A DNA stretch of 13,325 nt, from positions 1 to 13,325 of the forward strand of contig JBBRGG010000084.1 in the NCBI GenBank assembly GCA_038240875.1, given 5' to 3'. Position numbers and translations under genes: made by a program. This document shows positions 1 to 7,442 of this stretch, piece after piece. A model generated the notes under the pieces. The model had not been told where the DNA came from. It was given only the letters and a program-made list of their open reading frames with translations, and ran no database searches. Within the stretch, counting starts at the first letter, position 1. Every line of letters begins with the position of its first letter. The DNA is from JBBRGG01 sp038240875 (GTDB taxonomy: Bacteria > Planctomycetota > Phycisphaerae > Phycisphaerales > UBA1924).

Positions 1-497
1 AGCTTGCTCAATTTCTCTTTCTTCTCATCTTCCATTGATCTGCGGATTATCCGCCACATCGCGTAGACGAAGCCAAACGCCATGAGTACGAGGGTCCAGA
101 GCGGCAGTGTTTTGAAATAGCTATCGATGCCAAAGCCCACCAGGAAACCGGCGACGATAGTGAAGATGAAGTCCATCGCCACGCCCCAAGCGCGGCCAAG
201 GTCCGACACGTTTTTTCGCTGCTCTTTGCCTTTGTCGCGCTCGCCCATCCCCAAAATGTTCTGAGTCTTTGGTTGCCGAACCGGCTGGGTCAACAACGTC
301 GGCATCGCCGGCGGCTCGGGCAAATCAGGAATGACAGGCAGCCCTGGAAACACATCTACTTCCGGCGGTTTGGAAGGCCTTGGCGGTTCGGTAGACTCTT
401 GCGGAGAGGCCGCGTTAGGCCTAGCACTCTTCATCGATTTAGTTATCGGTCTATGTCCGCTTTGATTCGAGTTAGGCTCAGGTGTGCTTTGTGTCAC
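1..497 (-). CDS. AtpZ/AtpI-like F0F1 ATP synthase accessory membrane protein, partial (C-terminus cut by window edge)
   Basis: 165 codons are visible before the left edge. I chose the GTG at 497 because AGGAG lies 8 nt upstream of it. Residues 1-100 are polar and proline-rich, with many Pro, Ser, Thr and Lys. Two predicted membrane helices follow at about 104-124 (rich in Gly, Phe and Val) and 131-151, then a basic/acidic tail containing MEDEKKEKL. Two hydrophobic helices joined by a short loop with GFGIDSYF fit the small AtpZ/AtpI family (putative F0F1-ATPase subunit). In that family the gene normally precedes the ATP synthase genes and the protein assists assembly of the membrane rotor or Mg/Ca transport. 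The rest of an atp operon would lie to the left, outside the window, so this cannot be verified here. Typical family members are about 70-130 residues, so the long Pro-rich N-terminus is unusual. A start at the internal ATG of MGERDKGK (residue 84) would give a normal length but has no well-spaced ribosome site. The family call rests on the helix pattern. Confidence 0.7.
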   Translation of the reverse strand, partial: MTQSTPEPNSNQSGHRPITKSMKSARPNAASPQESTEPPRPSKPPEVDVFPGLPVIPDLPEPPAMPTLLTQPVRQPKTQNILGMGERDKGKEQRKNVSDLGRAWGVAMDFIFTIVAGFLVGFGIDSYFKTLPLWTLVLMAFGFVYAMWRIIRRSMEDEKKEKLSK

Positions 498-754
498 TTT
501 TCGCGCTCCTGGCGGCTCACCGTTGGATAAATTACGTGCGCGATAGGTATTCGTGTGGGGAGTATATTGGAAAATGGGTTGACATGGTGACGCCGTGATC
601 CTTTCCTTAATCTAAAGCCTAGGCTGGCGGTGGCCCGACGAATGCTCATCGGTTTCACGTAAGTTTTTGGGGTACGTTTGATTGAGTCAATCCACATTGG
701 GCCACGCGACGCGTGCCCGCACAGATCCGGAGAGCACCCAAGGGTGCCATTAGC
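498..754. promoter_or_regulatory. Divergent spacer between atpZ-like gene and topA
   Basis: This spacer must carry the start signals of both flanking genes. It contains a consensus TTGACA at 579-584 on the plus strand, but no good -10 hexamer at 16-18 bp; TAATCT at 608-613 is too far away. On the minus strand, TATACT (566-561) resembles a -10 box for the atpZ-like gene but has no convincing -35. A perfect 10-bp palindrome, AGCCTAGGCT, lies at 616-625. AAGGG at 740-744 is a plausible ribosome site for the ATG at 755. No promoter can be assigned firmly. Confidence 0.3.
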
Positions 755-3751
755 ATGCCCAAACGTACGGCGAGCAAGCCTTTATCTCGAACCACTACTA
801 AGAGCACCAGCGCCGCAATTCCCAAGGTCGGCGGTGCTAAAGCTGCACCTCGCGCCAAGAAAGCCGCGACCAAGCAAACCGATGCCACGCCTTTTGATGG
901 CGGGACAGACTCTGGAGCGGCGGCCGAGCTGACCGCGGCGGGCATCAAGTCTGGCGCGCGAGCCCGGGCTACTAGTAGCAGTGAGGGCGGTAGTGGTGGG
1001 GGCAAGGGGGGGGGAGGCAGTGGTGGCGGGGGCAAAGCAGGCGGCAAAGGTGGTCGCTCCGGGGGCAAGGGCTTCCAGACCTACACCGCTGGCTCTGCAA
1101 AGGGCAAGAGCCTGGTCATCGTCGAATCGCCAAGCAAAGCCAAGACCATCAACAAGTACTTGGGCAGCGAGTATCACGTCATGGCTTCCATAGGCCATGT
1201 TCGCGACCTTCCCAGCAAGAATCCAAAGGGTGTCAAGAGCCCGGTGCCAGGCGTCGACCTTGAGCACAAGTTCAAGCCCACGTATGTCATCAGCGAAGGC
1301 AAAGAACGCGTCATCACTGATCTCAAGCGTGCCGCGAAGGACGTGTCGTCTACGGGCGGGCAGATCTGGTTCGCAACAGACTTGGATCGCGAGGGGGAAG
1401 CCATCGCGTGGCACCTCGCGCAAGAGCTTGGTATTCCCAGCAAGATCGCCAAGCGCGTGATGTTCGCGGCGATCACCAAGAGCGAAATCGAACGCGCCTT
1501 TAGCAACCCGCACCCAATCGACGAAGACCGCGTCAACGCGCAGCAAGCTCGCCGAATCCTGGACCGCATCGTCGGGTATCAGGTTTCGCCTTTGCTGTGG
1601 AAGAAGGTCGCGCGAGGCTTATCGGCTGGCCGGGTGCAGTCGGTGGCGGTGCGCGTGGTGGTCGAGCGCGAGCGCGAGATTCGCGCGTTTATTCCTGACG
1701 AATACTGGGCGATCAATGGCGTCTTTACTCAGGATCTCGACAAGTCAGGCGCACTAGCCAAGGCGTGGTCTGCGTACCTCGCGCAGCGCGATGAAAAGAA
1801 AAATCCGCCAACCGTGCGCGATCAAGCCGCATGGCTCGGCGGCAATGGCATCTTCCGCGCCGAACTTGTCGAAGTCAACGGCGAAAAGTGGGAGCTTGGC
1901 ACAGAGAGTTCTGGGCGCGAGACGTTCCCGGATTTGTCGATTGAAGCGATGCGTGTGGCCAAGCTCGCCGGGCTTACCGGGCTCAGCGCGAGTTTCGCCG
2001 AAGATCGTGGCGGTCGCGGACCGGCCCGGTTTGTGCGCACAATCAAGGGCACTATCGACCCCGCAGCAATCTATACCATCGTGTCGATTGTGACCAAACG
2101 AACGAGTTCGAGGCCCCCGGCGCCGTTCATCACGAGCACGCTACAGCAAGCCGCATCAAGCCGAATCGGCTTTGGTGCGCAGCGCACGATGCGCACGGCT
2201 CAGCAGCTGTACGAAGGCGTTGACATTCCCGGCGAAGGACCTGTCGGCTTGATCACGTACATGCGTACCGACTCGACCAATGTGTCGCGCGACGCGCTTG
2301 ACATGGCGCGTGGCTATATCAAGAGCAAGTTTGGCAACGCGTACCTTCCCGAAAAGCCCAACTTCTTTAGTAGCTCAAACAAAGACGCGCAAGAAGCCCA
2401 CGAAGCGATCAGGCCGACGAACGTAGAAATGACGCCGATGCGCGTGGCGAGGGCGCTCACGCCAGATCAGTTGCGGTTGTACACGATCATCTGGGAGCGG
2501 TTTGTCGCATCCCAAATGACCAACGCGCAGTGGGATTCGACCGCGGTGACGATGGTTGGTGGCATAGACGCCAACACGCCCGTGAGCTTTCGAGCGACGG
2601 GCCGAATTTTGGTATTCGATGGCTTCTTGAAAGTCGCTGGCGTGCCTCACTCGGCGGACGAGCAGACGCTGCCGGAATTGACCGAAGGTGTGCAGACCAA
2701 GCCTGCGGGGATCGCCGTGGACCAGAAGTTTACCAGCCCACCTTCGCGCTACAGCGAGGCGAGCTTGATCAAGGTGCTCGAAAGCGAAGGCATCGGCCGT
2801 CCGAGTACGTACGCGTCGATCATCCAGACGATCCAGGATCGCAAGTACGTAGAGCAGACCGAGCGAAGGTTTTACGCGACGGATTTAGGCGAAGTCGTCA
2901 CGGATAAATTGATCGAAGCCTTCCCCGAGATCATGGACGTGGGTTACACCCGCGAGATGGAAGCACAGCTCGACAAGGTCGAAGAGGACCACCTCGACTG
3001 GATCGACATGCTCACGAAGTTTTATGGCCCGTTCAAGAAATCGCTCGACATCGCGCACGAAACGCTCGTGCACGCCAAGGCCGAGACTGTGCCCGCGCCT
3101 GCGGAATACACGTGTCCGACGTGCGAGAAGGAAGGGCGGGGCAAGTCGCCTTTGGTGTATCGATTTGGGAAAAATGGCCGATTCTTATCCTGCTCGCTCT
3201 ACCCGACGTGTTCGTATGCGTCGCCGGTGGACCGCGAAGGCAATCCGCGACCTGCGGCGGAAACCGTTGACGTTGCGTGTCCCAAGTGTGGTAGCGGGAT
3301 GACCAAGCGCGTGGGCAAGTTTGGACCATTCCTTGGGTGCTCGATGTATGGCGACAAGACCACGCCTTGCGACGGGATCTTGAACCTAGACAAGAAGGGG
3401 TGCGTGGTGGCGCCGACGCCCAAGCCTCTGACGACGGAACTGCCTTGCCCGACGTGCACGGCGGCTCTGTACTTGCGGAATGGCGCGCGCGGGCCTTGGC
3501 TGAGTTGCTCGCGCTTTCCCAAGTGTCGCGGCCGCGGCAAGTGGCAGGAAGTGCCACCGGAAGTGCAGCAGAAGTTGCTTGACACGATGGCGGCACACGA
3601 GAAGGCAAACCCCACGCCGATCATCAAGACGATGGAAGGTGTCGCGCTCACCAATACGATGGGCAAACCGTTGCCTGAGGCCAAGGCTGTCGGCGTGACA
3701 GATGATGCGGAGCAAACGCTGGAAGCAGTTGCGGAAGAAATCGGGGTTTGA
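755..3751 (+). CDS. topA: DNA topoisomerase I (type IA), with low-complexity N-terminal extension and three zinc motifs
   Basis: Type IA topoisomerase that relaxes negative supercoils through a transient 5'-phosphotyrosine link. I prefer the ATG at 755 (998 aa, AAGGG 10 nt upstream). An in-frame GTG at 713 would add 14 residues but lacks a ribosome site. Residues 1-76 are Lys/Ala/Ser/Thr-rich and about 77-111 are Gly/Ser/Lys-rich. The Toprim domain begins at LVIVESPSKAKTI (about 120; catalytic Glu124) and carries DLDREGE with Asp209, Asp211 and Glu213. The active-site Tyr502 lies in GLITYMRTDST. The stretch from EYW (316) to PFITSTLQQ (457) is clearly longer than I recall for E. coli TopA. 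Three four-cysteine motifs follow: Cys787/790/813/819, Cys842/845/862/872 and Cys898/901/918/924. These match the C-terminal zinc-binding repeats of the family, which bind single-stranded DNA and RNA polymerase. The tail ends in an acidic segment. The gene is monocistronic by layout, with asnB convergent downstream. Confidence 0.97.
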   Translation: MPKRTASKPLSRTTTKSTSAAIPKVGGAKAAPRAKKAATKQTDATPFDGGTDSGAAAELTAAGIKSGARARATSSSEGGSGGGKGGGGSGGGGKAGGKGGRSGGKGFQTYTAGSAKGKSLVIVESPSKAKTINKYLGSEYHVMASIGHVRDLPSKNPKGVKSPVPGVDLEHKFKPTYVISEGKERVITDLKRAAKDVSSTGGQIWFATDLDREGEAIAWHLAQELGIPSKIAKRVMFAAITKSEIERAFSNPHPIDEDRVNAQQARRILDRIVGYQVSPLLWKKVARGLSAGRVQSVAVRVVVEREREIRAFIPDEYWAINGVFTQDLDKSGALAKAWSAYLAQRDEKKNPPTVRDQAAWLGGNGIFRAELVEVNGEKWELGTESSGRETFPDLSIEAMRVAKLAGLTGLSASFAEDRGGRGPARFVRTIKGTIDPAAIYTIVSIVTKRTSSRPPAPFITSTLQQAASSRIGFGAQRTMRTAQQLYEGVDIPGEGPVGLITYMRTDSTNVSRDALDMARGYIKSKFGNAYLPEKPNFFSSSNKDAQEAHEAIRPTNVEMTPMRVARALTPDQLRLYTIIWERFVASQMTNAQWDSTAVTMVGGIDANTPVSFRATGRILVFDGFLKVAGVPHSADEQTLPELTEGVQTKPAGIAVDQKFTSPPSRYSEASLIKVLESEGIGRPSTYASIIQTIQDRKYVEQTERRFYATDLGEVVTDKLIEAFPEIMDVGYTREMEAQLDKVEEDHLDWIDMLTKFYGPFKKSLDIAHETLVHAKAETVPAPAEYTCPTCEKEGRGKSPLVYRFGKNGRFLSCSLYPTCSYASPVDREGNPRPAAETVDVACPKCGSGMTKRVGKFGPFLGCSMYGDKTTPCDGILNLDKKGCVVAPTPKPLTTELPCPTCTAALYLRNGARGPWLSCSRFPKCRGRGKWQEVPPEVQQKLLDTMAAHEKANPTPIIKTMEGVALTNTMGKPLPEAKAVGVTDDAEQTLEAVAEEIGV
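981..1068 (+). repeat. G-tract-rich low-complexity coding segment with a run of nine G
   Basis: Within topA the coding strand holds G-tracts at 985-987, 998-1002, 1006-1014 (nine G), 1028-1032 and 1061-1065. They encode the Gly/Ser/Lys-rich linker in front of the Toprim domain. The short spacing between the central tracts makes a G-quadruplex possible on the non-template strand or the mRNA. The G9 run is also a classic slippage site. Both ideas are inference; the tracts themselves are read directly. Confidence 0.6.
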
Positions 3752-3930
3752 AAGAGGTAGGGCGAGTAGGGATTAGTGAGTAAAGAAGGCACTTTGGATG
3801 TCTTTGTCTTAGCTGCTTCGTAGCGAAGAAAGATGCAAAAGGCAACCGGCCAGGAAAGCCGGACCACCCAAGGCAAACCAAAGCATTAATTTCGCCAAAT
3901 GCCAAATGCCGTGCCTTCGTTCTATTTCTC
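3752..3930. terminator. Convergent topA/asnB spacer with two short hairpins
   Basis: topA and asnB end facing each other here. Two stem-loops are visible. CTTCG-tag-CGAAG at 3816-3828 has a 5-bp stem and 3-nt loop. CCGGC-(7 nt)-GCCGG is at 3846-3862. Read on the minus strand, the second is followed by TTGCCTTTTGC, so it is the better candidate for an asnB terminator. Neither is followed by a long U-run, so factor-independent termination is not assured. GCCAAAT is repeated in tandem near 3893-3907, just beyond the asnB stop. Confidence 0.35.
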
Positions 3931-5973
3931 TCAGCTCGCTCGAGAGATAGCAGCGGGTGCGATGGCGACGCGGTTCGACACGCTATTGTGCGACGCTCGC
4001 GCATATGACTCGGTTGAGGGCGCGGGCGTACGGAACGTTGAAGGAATCGGGTGCTTCGATGCGGCTTGCGACATCGCCCGGCACCAGAACTCCAACACCA
4101 GGCACTTATACAGCGTTTCGGGCCAGATGCTGGCGCGCGAGTGCGAGCTGGTCATGATATTGGTAGCATCTTTGTCAAGTATGCCGTGTTCAACGAGGTA
4201 GCCATCATGAAGCGAGAGCTTGTACGCATCGCCCAGCATGTTGAGCCAATGCGCAGACGGTGGCGTGAACCCACGCTTGGGCCGCGTCAAGATTTCGGCA
4301 GGAACCAACGGCTTGATCGCTTCACGGAACCAGTGCTTCGGACTCAGGTTGTGGTCCGGGTTTGCCTTGCGCAACCCAACGGCAAGCTCCGCGAACTTGT
4401 AATCACACAAAGGCAGCCGCAGCTCAACAGAATTGACCATCGACAAGCGGTCGCCCTGAACCATTCCATTTTCGAGCAGATACGTCGAGCAGACCAGCGA
4501 TGTGATGAGCGTTGGAATATCGCCCCAAGGCCGCTTGATGGTGAAGAGTTCGGCGGGATTCGCGTTCAGAGTCTTCTGCTTGAACTCGCGCGTGGTGATG
4601 TGCTCATAGGCCGCGGCACCGCGCTGATAGACACGTGAGGCGTTGTAGAAGATAAGTTGGTCAGCGGGCGCTTGCTCGTCGCGATAGCCCTTGTCCCAGC
4701 CCATGAGCTGGCCAGCCTTCTTTGCGGCGTAGCTGCGGAGAGCCGCCGGGGAAAAGCCAGAAGGCATCATTGGTTTCAACAGTCTGTCGTGGATCGGCTT
4801 GCCGCCTTGGGCGTCTTTCTGGATCGAGGCGTGCACGGCTTCACGAAGCCAGCCATAGCCCCAGAAAAGCTCGTCGGCACCTTGGCCCTTGAGTAAGACT
4901 TTGATGCCTTTCTCGCGAGCGAGGCGAGAGACAGCGTAGTAACCGTGGCCAGCTATGTCGGCGATAGGGTCATCACGCCATGCCGCGCGTTCTGGGAAAA
5001 GCTCGACGACTTCGCGGTCGTGGATCTCGAATTCGTGGAAGGGCATGCCTAGTTTCTTGGCAAACCATTCGGCTTGGGCACGTTCGTCCACCGGTGGGCG
5101 ACCGGTGTAGCCAACGGAAAGCGCGTGGATCTTGCCTGGGCTGCGCGCGTTGGCGAGGGCAGCGATCGCGCTGGAATCAAGCCCGCCGGAAAGGCCAACA
5201 CCAACCGGAACGTCAGAGCGAATGATCAACTCTGAAATGACGTCGAGCTCTTCACGAATTTTCTTGATCGGATCGCCTTCGACGGGCGGAGCGTCTTGAA
5301 GGCGCCAATAGCAGCGTTGCTCAATCTTCCAATGCGTGAGATCCACGATCAACATCGAGCCTTGAGGAAGTTTGCGGACGCCTTTGACAGCGGTTGCGGG
5401 CTCGGGAACGTAGCCATAGTGGAAGTAGAGCTTTATGGCGGCGGGATCGACTTCGAAAGGAAGCAAACCGCTGCGGAGCAAGGAGCCCATTTCGGAGCTG
5501 AAAGCGATCATGCCGTCTTGCTCGTAAAGATAAACAGGCTTTTCGCCCATGCGATCACGGGCGATGATGACGCGGTTGTTCTTGGTGTCGTAAAGACAGA
5601 ACGCGAACATACCGCGAAGGAACTTGACGCAATCAGGCCCGTGCTCTTCGTAGAGGTGGGCGATCATTTCGCAGTCGGAATGCGTGTGGAAGCGGTGGCC
5701 ACGGGCTTCGAGTTCGGCGCGAAGCTCGATGTGGTTATAAATCTCGCCATTGGCGATGAGGGCGATGGTCCTGTCTTCGTTGTAAAGAGGCTGCCAACCG
5801 CCATTGAGGTCGATGATGCTGAGGCGGCGCATCGCGAAATGAATCTGTGGCGCGATGTATTCGCCAGCTCCGTCCGGGCCACGATGGAAGAGGGCGGCAT
5901 TCATTCGCTCGACGGCGACGTGTGCCTCATCGCTTAGGTTGCCGCGAGCGAGTATTCCTGTAATCCCACACAT
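3931..5973 (-). CDS. asnB: Asparagine synthetase, glutamine-hydrolysing (AsnB family)
   Basis: Makes asparagine from aspartate, ATP and glutamine-derived ammonia in the cytoplasm. The start is set by biology: the N-terminal nucleophile must be Cys2, so the ATG giving MCGITGILAR at 5973 is correct, although eight in-frame residues precede it. The result is 680 aa. Glutaminase domain, residues 1 to about 220: Cys2, HRGPDG (30-35), Arg50 in RRLSIID, NGEIYN (75-80) and Asp100. Synthetase domain, about 240-630: ATP PP-loop SGGLDSS (262-268), DDPIAD (334-339), GQGADELFWGY (363-373) and SVELRLPLCDY (515-525). The last 45-50 residues are Ser/Ala/Pro/Arg-rich and look unlike the family core. AsnB-like amidotransferases also act on sugars or peptides in surface or secondary metabolism, but no such genes adjoin this one. 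A weak ribosome site (AAAGG, 9 nt) precedes the ATG. The long AT-rich upstream spacer suggests its own promoter. Confidence 0.95.
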   Translation of the reverse strand: MCGITGILARGNLSDEAHVAVERMNAALFHRGPDGAGEYIAPQIHFAMRRLSIIDLNGGWQPLYNEDRTIALIANGEIYNHIELRAELEARGHRFHTHSDCEMIAHLYEEHGPDCVKFLRGMFAFCLYDTKNNRVIIARDRMGEKPVYLYEQDGMIAFSSEMGSLLRSGLLPFEVDPAAIKLYFHYGYVPEPATAVKGVRKLPQGSMLIVDLTHWKIEQRCYWRLQDAPPVEGDPIKKIREELDVISELIIRSDVPVGVGLSGGLDSSAIAALANARSPGKIHALSVGYTGRPPVDERAQAEWFAKKLGMPFHEFEIHDREVVELFPERAAWRDDPIADIAGHGYYAVSRLAREKGIKVLLKGQGADELFWGYGWLREAVHASIQKDAQGGKPIHDRLLKPMMPSGFSPAALRSYAAKKAGQLMGWDKGYRDEQAPADQLIFYNASRVYQRGAAAYEHITTREFKQKTLNANPAELFTIKRPWGDIPTLITSLVCSTYLLENGMVQGDRLSMVNSVELRLPLCDYKFAELAVGLRKANPDHNLSPKHWFREAIKPLVPAEILTRPKRGFTPPSAHWLNMLGDAYKLSLHDGYLVEHGILDKDATNIMTSSHSRASIWPETLYKCLVLEFWCRAMSQAASKHPIPSTFRTPAPSTESYARASHNSVSNRVAIAPAAISRAS

Positions 5974-6350
5974 GAAAGAAGGCCTTTGGAAAACCAATTT
6001 TCGACGATCAAAATGCTACTAAATACTCGCGAAACGTATCTATCGGATAGGGTGAAGGTTGAGATGAGTTTGTGCCTTATTCAAGACTATATTTACGATA
6101 GACATAGGCTTGGTGCACGCATTTGCAAGATGTCCGCAGCCGTATAACAGTTTATTTTAATTCGTGGACAGTTATAATACATTCAACACGATTGAGCGAG
6201 CGATTTTTGTAGAGTTTTTTTTTGTTAAACAAATACATGTGCACGTTGAACAAATGACTATATCCAAAGAAACAACCTGTAAAGGCGAATCTCGGTAAGT
6301 ATACACTATTACTGGTTCGTGGGGGGTAATTTTAGCCATAATTTTATCAT
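5974..6350. promoter_or_regulatory. AT-rich spacer upstream of asnB, likely its promoter region
   Basis: 377 bp without a credible gene, clearly more AT-rich than the flanking coding DNA. It holds a T9 run (6215-6223) and a 13-nt inverted repeat TTTGTTAAACAAA (6221-6233). It also has a direct repeat GTTRAACAAAT at 6224-6234 and 6245-6255, and interleaved inverted repeats at 6131-6176. Both flanking genes run leftward, so the region holds the 3' end of the zinc-ribbon gene's transcript and the promoter of asnB. TATAGT on the minus strand, about 120 bp before the asnB start, resembles a -10 box but lacks a clear -35. Reading frames crossing it are short and compositionally non-coding. Confidence 0.4.
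6224..6255. repeat. Direct repeat GTTRAACAAAT, two copies 21 bp apart
   Basis: GTTAAACAAAT (6224-6234) and GTTGAACAAAT (6245-6255) differ at one base. They start exactly 21 bp apart, which is two turns of B-DNA. They lie about 250-280 bp upstream of the asnB start. Paired sites on one face of the helix are a common layout for activator binding, but no regulator can be named. Confidence 0.4.
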
Positions 6351-7442
6351 TTAGCCACCAGAAAACCGCGCACCTAGCACGATTAGGGCAATAGCAAGGA
6401 TCGCGCCGATGATCGCGAGGGTGATCTTGACCCAGGAATATGGGCGCTCGCCAGTAAGTTCGCCGGTGCGAGCGTTGATAAGGATGCGAAAGACCTTGCC
6501 GTTGTATCGATACGCGGCGACCCAAACCGGTAAAAGAATGTGCTTGAAGGTCACATTTTCATATCGTGTGTCTTTGGTTGAGATGCGTTGTTGGTCGCCA
6601 CCGATGTCGTTGCGGATGGAAAATTCGATACCCGGCTGCATGAGAGCCTGAGCGATCTTGAATCCATCAGGTAACGCGACGGCGTATGTCTCGCTGCGAA
6701 AGCCAGAGAGATATTCGTCGACATACGGCACGAGATTGGCAAGGTCCCAAGGCTCAAGTTGGGCGAGGCGTTTGGTCGGAAGCGAACCAGAGGCAATGAC
6801 GAGCACGTCGTCGAAGTTGGTGGAAACCTGGCCACTGGTAAAGAACCAGCGAGTCTTGCGGACTTGGCGCGTGCGCATTTGCGACCGGCCACTGACGACA
6901 ACGGAAAATGTTTCGGTATCCCAATAGTCTTCGCCACGTTGGCCGGTATAGAGGGTGAAGGCTTTGGAGTCGTAGGTGTAAAAAGGCATATATACGCCTA
7001 GTAGGGCGTCATCGATGCGTGCGGTCTTGATGAGGTTGGAAGGCGCCCACCAGAGCGACTTGAGCCAAGCAGCATAAGTCGTGTGTGCTTTGGCATCGTC
7101 GATAAAGAATGGGAGCACGGCCGTTGGCGAGAGTGCTTTGACCGTGGCTTTGGTGGCGACCTGAGGCGTGCCACAATAAGGGCAGTTGGTGCTGGTGACG
7201 TTGTCGGGGAACTCGACATTTGCGCCGCAGGAATTGCAATGGATGGTGACGCGCTCAACCAGTGGGGCATCGGGCTTCATGGTGTGGAGTGTGTCGAGAT
7301 AGGCGATTTCGTCGACGGTGTCGTCGAGAGGTTTGAGGATCGCTTGCGTGCCGCCACAACTAGCGCAGGAAAGCATGCTCGTCCCCGGCTTGTAAACCAA
7401 AGGAGCGCCACATCCACGGCAATTAAATTCGCGACCCGCCAT
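6351..7442 (-). CDS. Membrane-anchored double zinc-ribbon protein, function unknown
   Basis: 363 aa. The first zinc ribbon uses Cys8/Cys11 and Cys26/Cys29, and the second Cys69/Cys72 and Cys87/Cys90. A mixed alpha/beta region follows at about 100-335. It ends in a conserved-looking stretch with HILLPVWVAAYRYNGK, then ILINARTGELTGERPYSW. One hydrophobic helix at about 338-357 ends the protein, so it is probably anchored by its C-terminus with the ribbons in the cytoplasm. The LPVW...Y.Y.GK...NA.TG...GERP.S pattern is one I associate with bacterial TFIIB-type zinc-ribbon proteins, sometimes mislabelled as primosomal protein N' or helicase. No helicase motifs are present here. GAGG lies 12 nt before the ATG. 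It is transcribed away from the DUF4112 gene and toward asnB, with too long a gap to imply an operon. The biochemical role is unknown. Confidence 0.85.
   Translation of the reverse strand: MAGREFNCRGCGAPLVYKPGTSMLSCASCGGTQAILKPLDDTVDEIAYLDTLHTMKPDAPLVERVTIHCNSCGANVEFPDNVTSTNCPYCGTPQVATKATVKALSPTAVLPFFIDDAKAHTTYAAWLKSLWWAPSNLIKTARIDDALLGVYMPFYTYDSKAFTLYTGQRGEDYWDTETFSVVVSGRSQMRTRQVRKTRWFFTSGQVSTNFDDVLVIASGSLPTKRLAQLEPWDLANLVPYVDEYLSGFRSETYAVALPDGFKIAQALMQPGIEFSIRNDIGGDQQRISTKDTRYENVTFKHILLPVWVAAYRYNGKVFRILINARTGELTGERPYSWVKITLAIIGAILAIALIVLGARFSGG

Noticed and set aside
579..613. Sigma-70 promoter for topA at TTGACA
   Set aside because: The nearest -10-like hexamer is about 23 bp away, outside the normal 16-18 bp spacing.
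755..900. Histone H3-tail-like word ATKQT in the basic N-terminus of TopA
   Set aside because: Lys/Ala/Thr-rich low-complexity sequence produces such words by chance; no longer alignment to a histone is visible.
782..1546. Long minus-strand frame (254 codons) antisense to topA
   Set aside because: It mirrors the GC-rich codon pattern of topA and has an implausible Pro/Ala/Ser composition; topA is unambiguous here.
3752..3930. Possible riboswitch-like element between topA and asnB
   Set aside because: The spacer lies at the 3' ends of two convergent genes, and the hairpins do not match any riboswitch consensus I can recall.
5296..5937. Long open plus-strand frame (213 codons) antisense to asnB
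   Set aside because: It lies wholly within a gene with intact catalytic motifs on the other strand, and its peptide shows no recognisable fold or ribosome site. It is a codon-bias shadow.
6172..6525. Minus-strand 117-codon frame overlapping the 3' end of the zinc-ribbon gene
   Set aside because: It overlaps a well-supported gene in another frame and runs into AT-rich spacer with non-coding composition.
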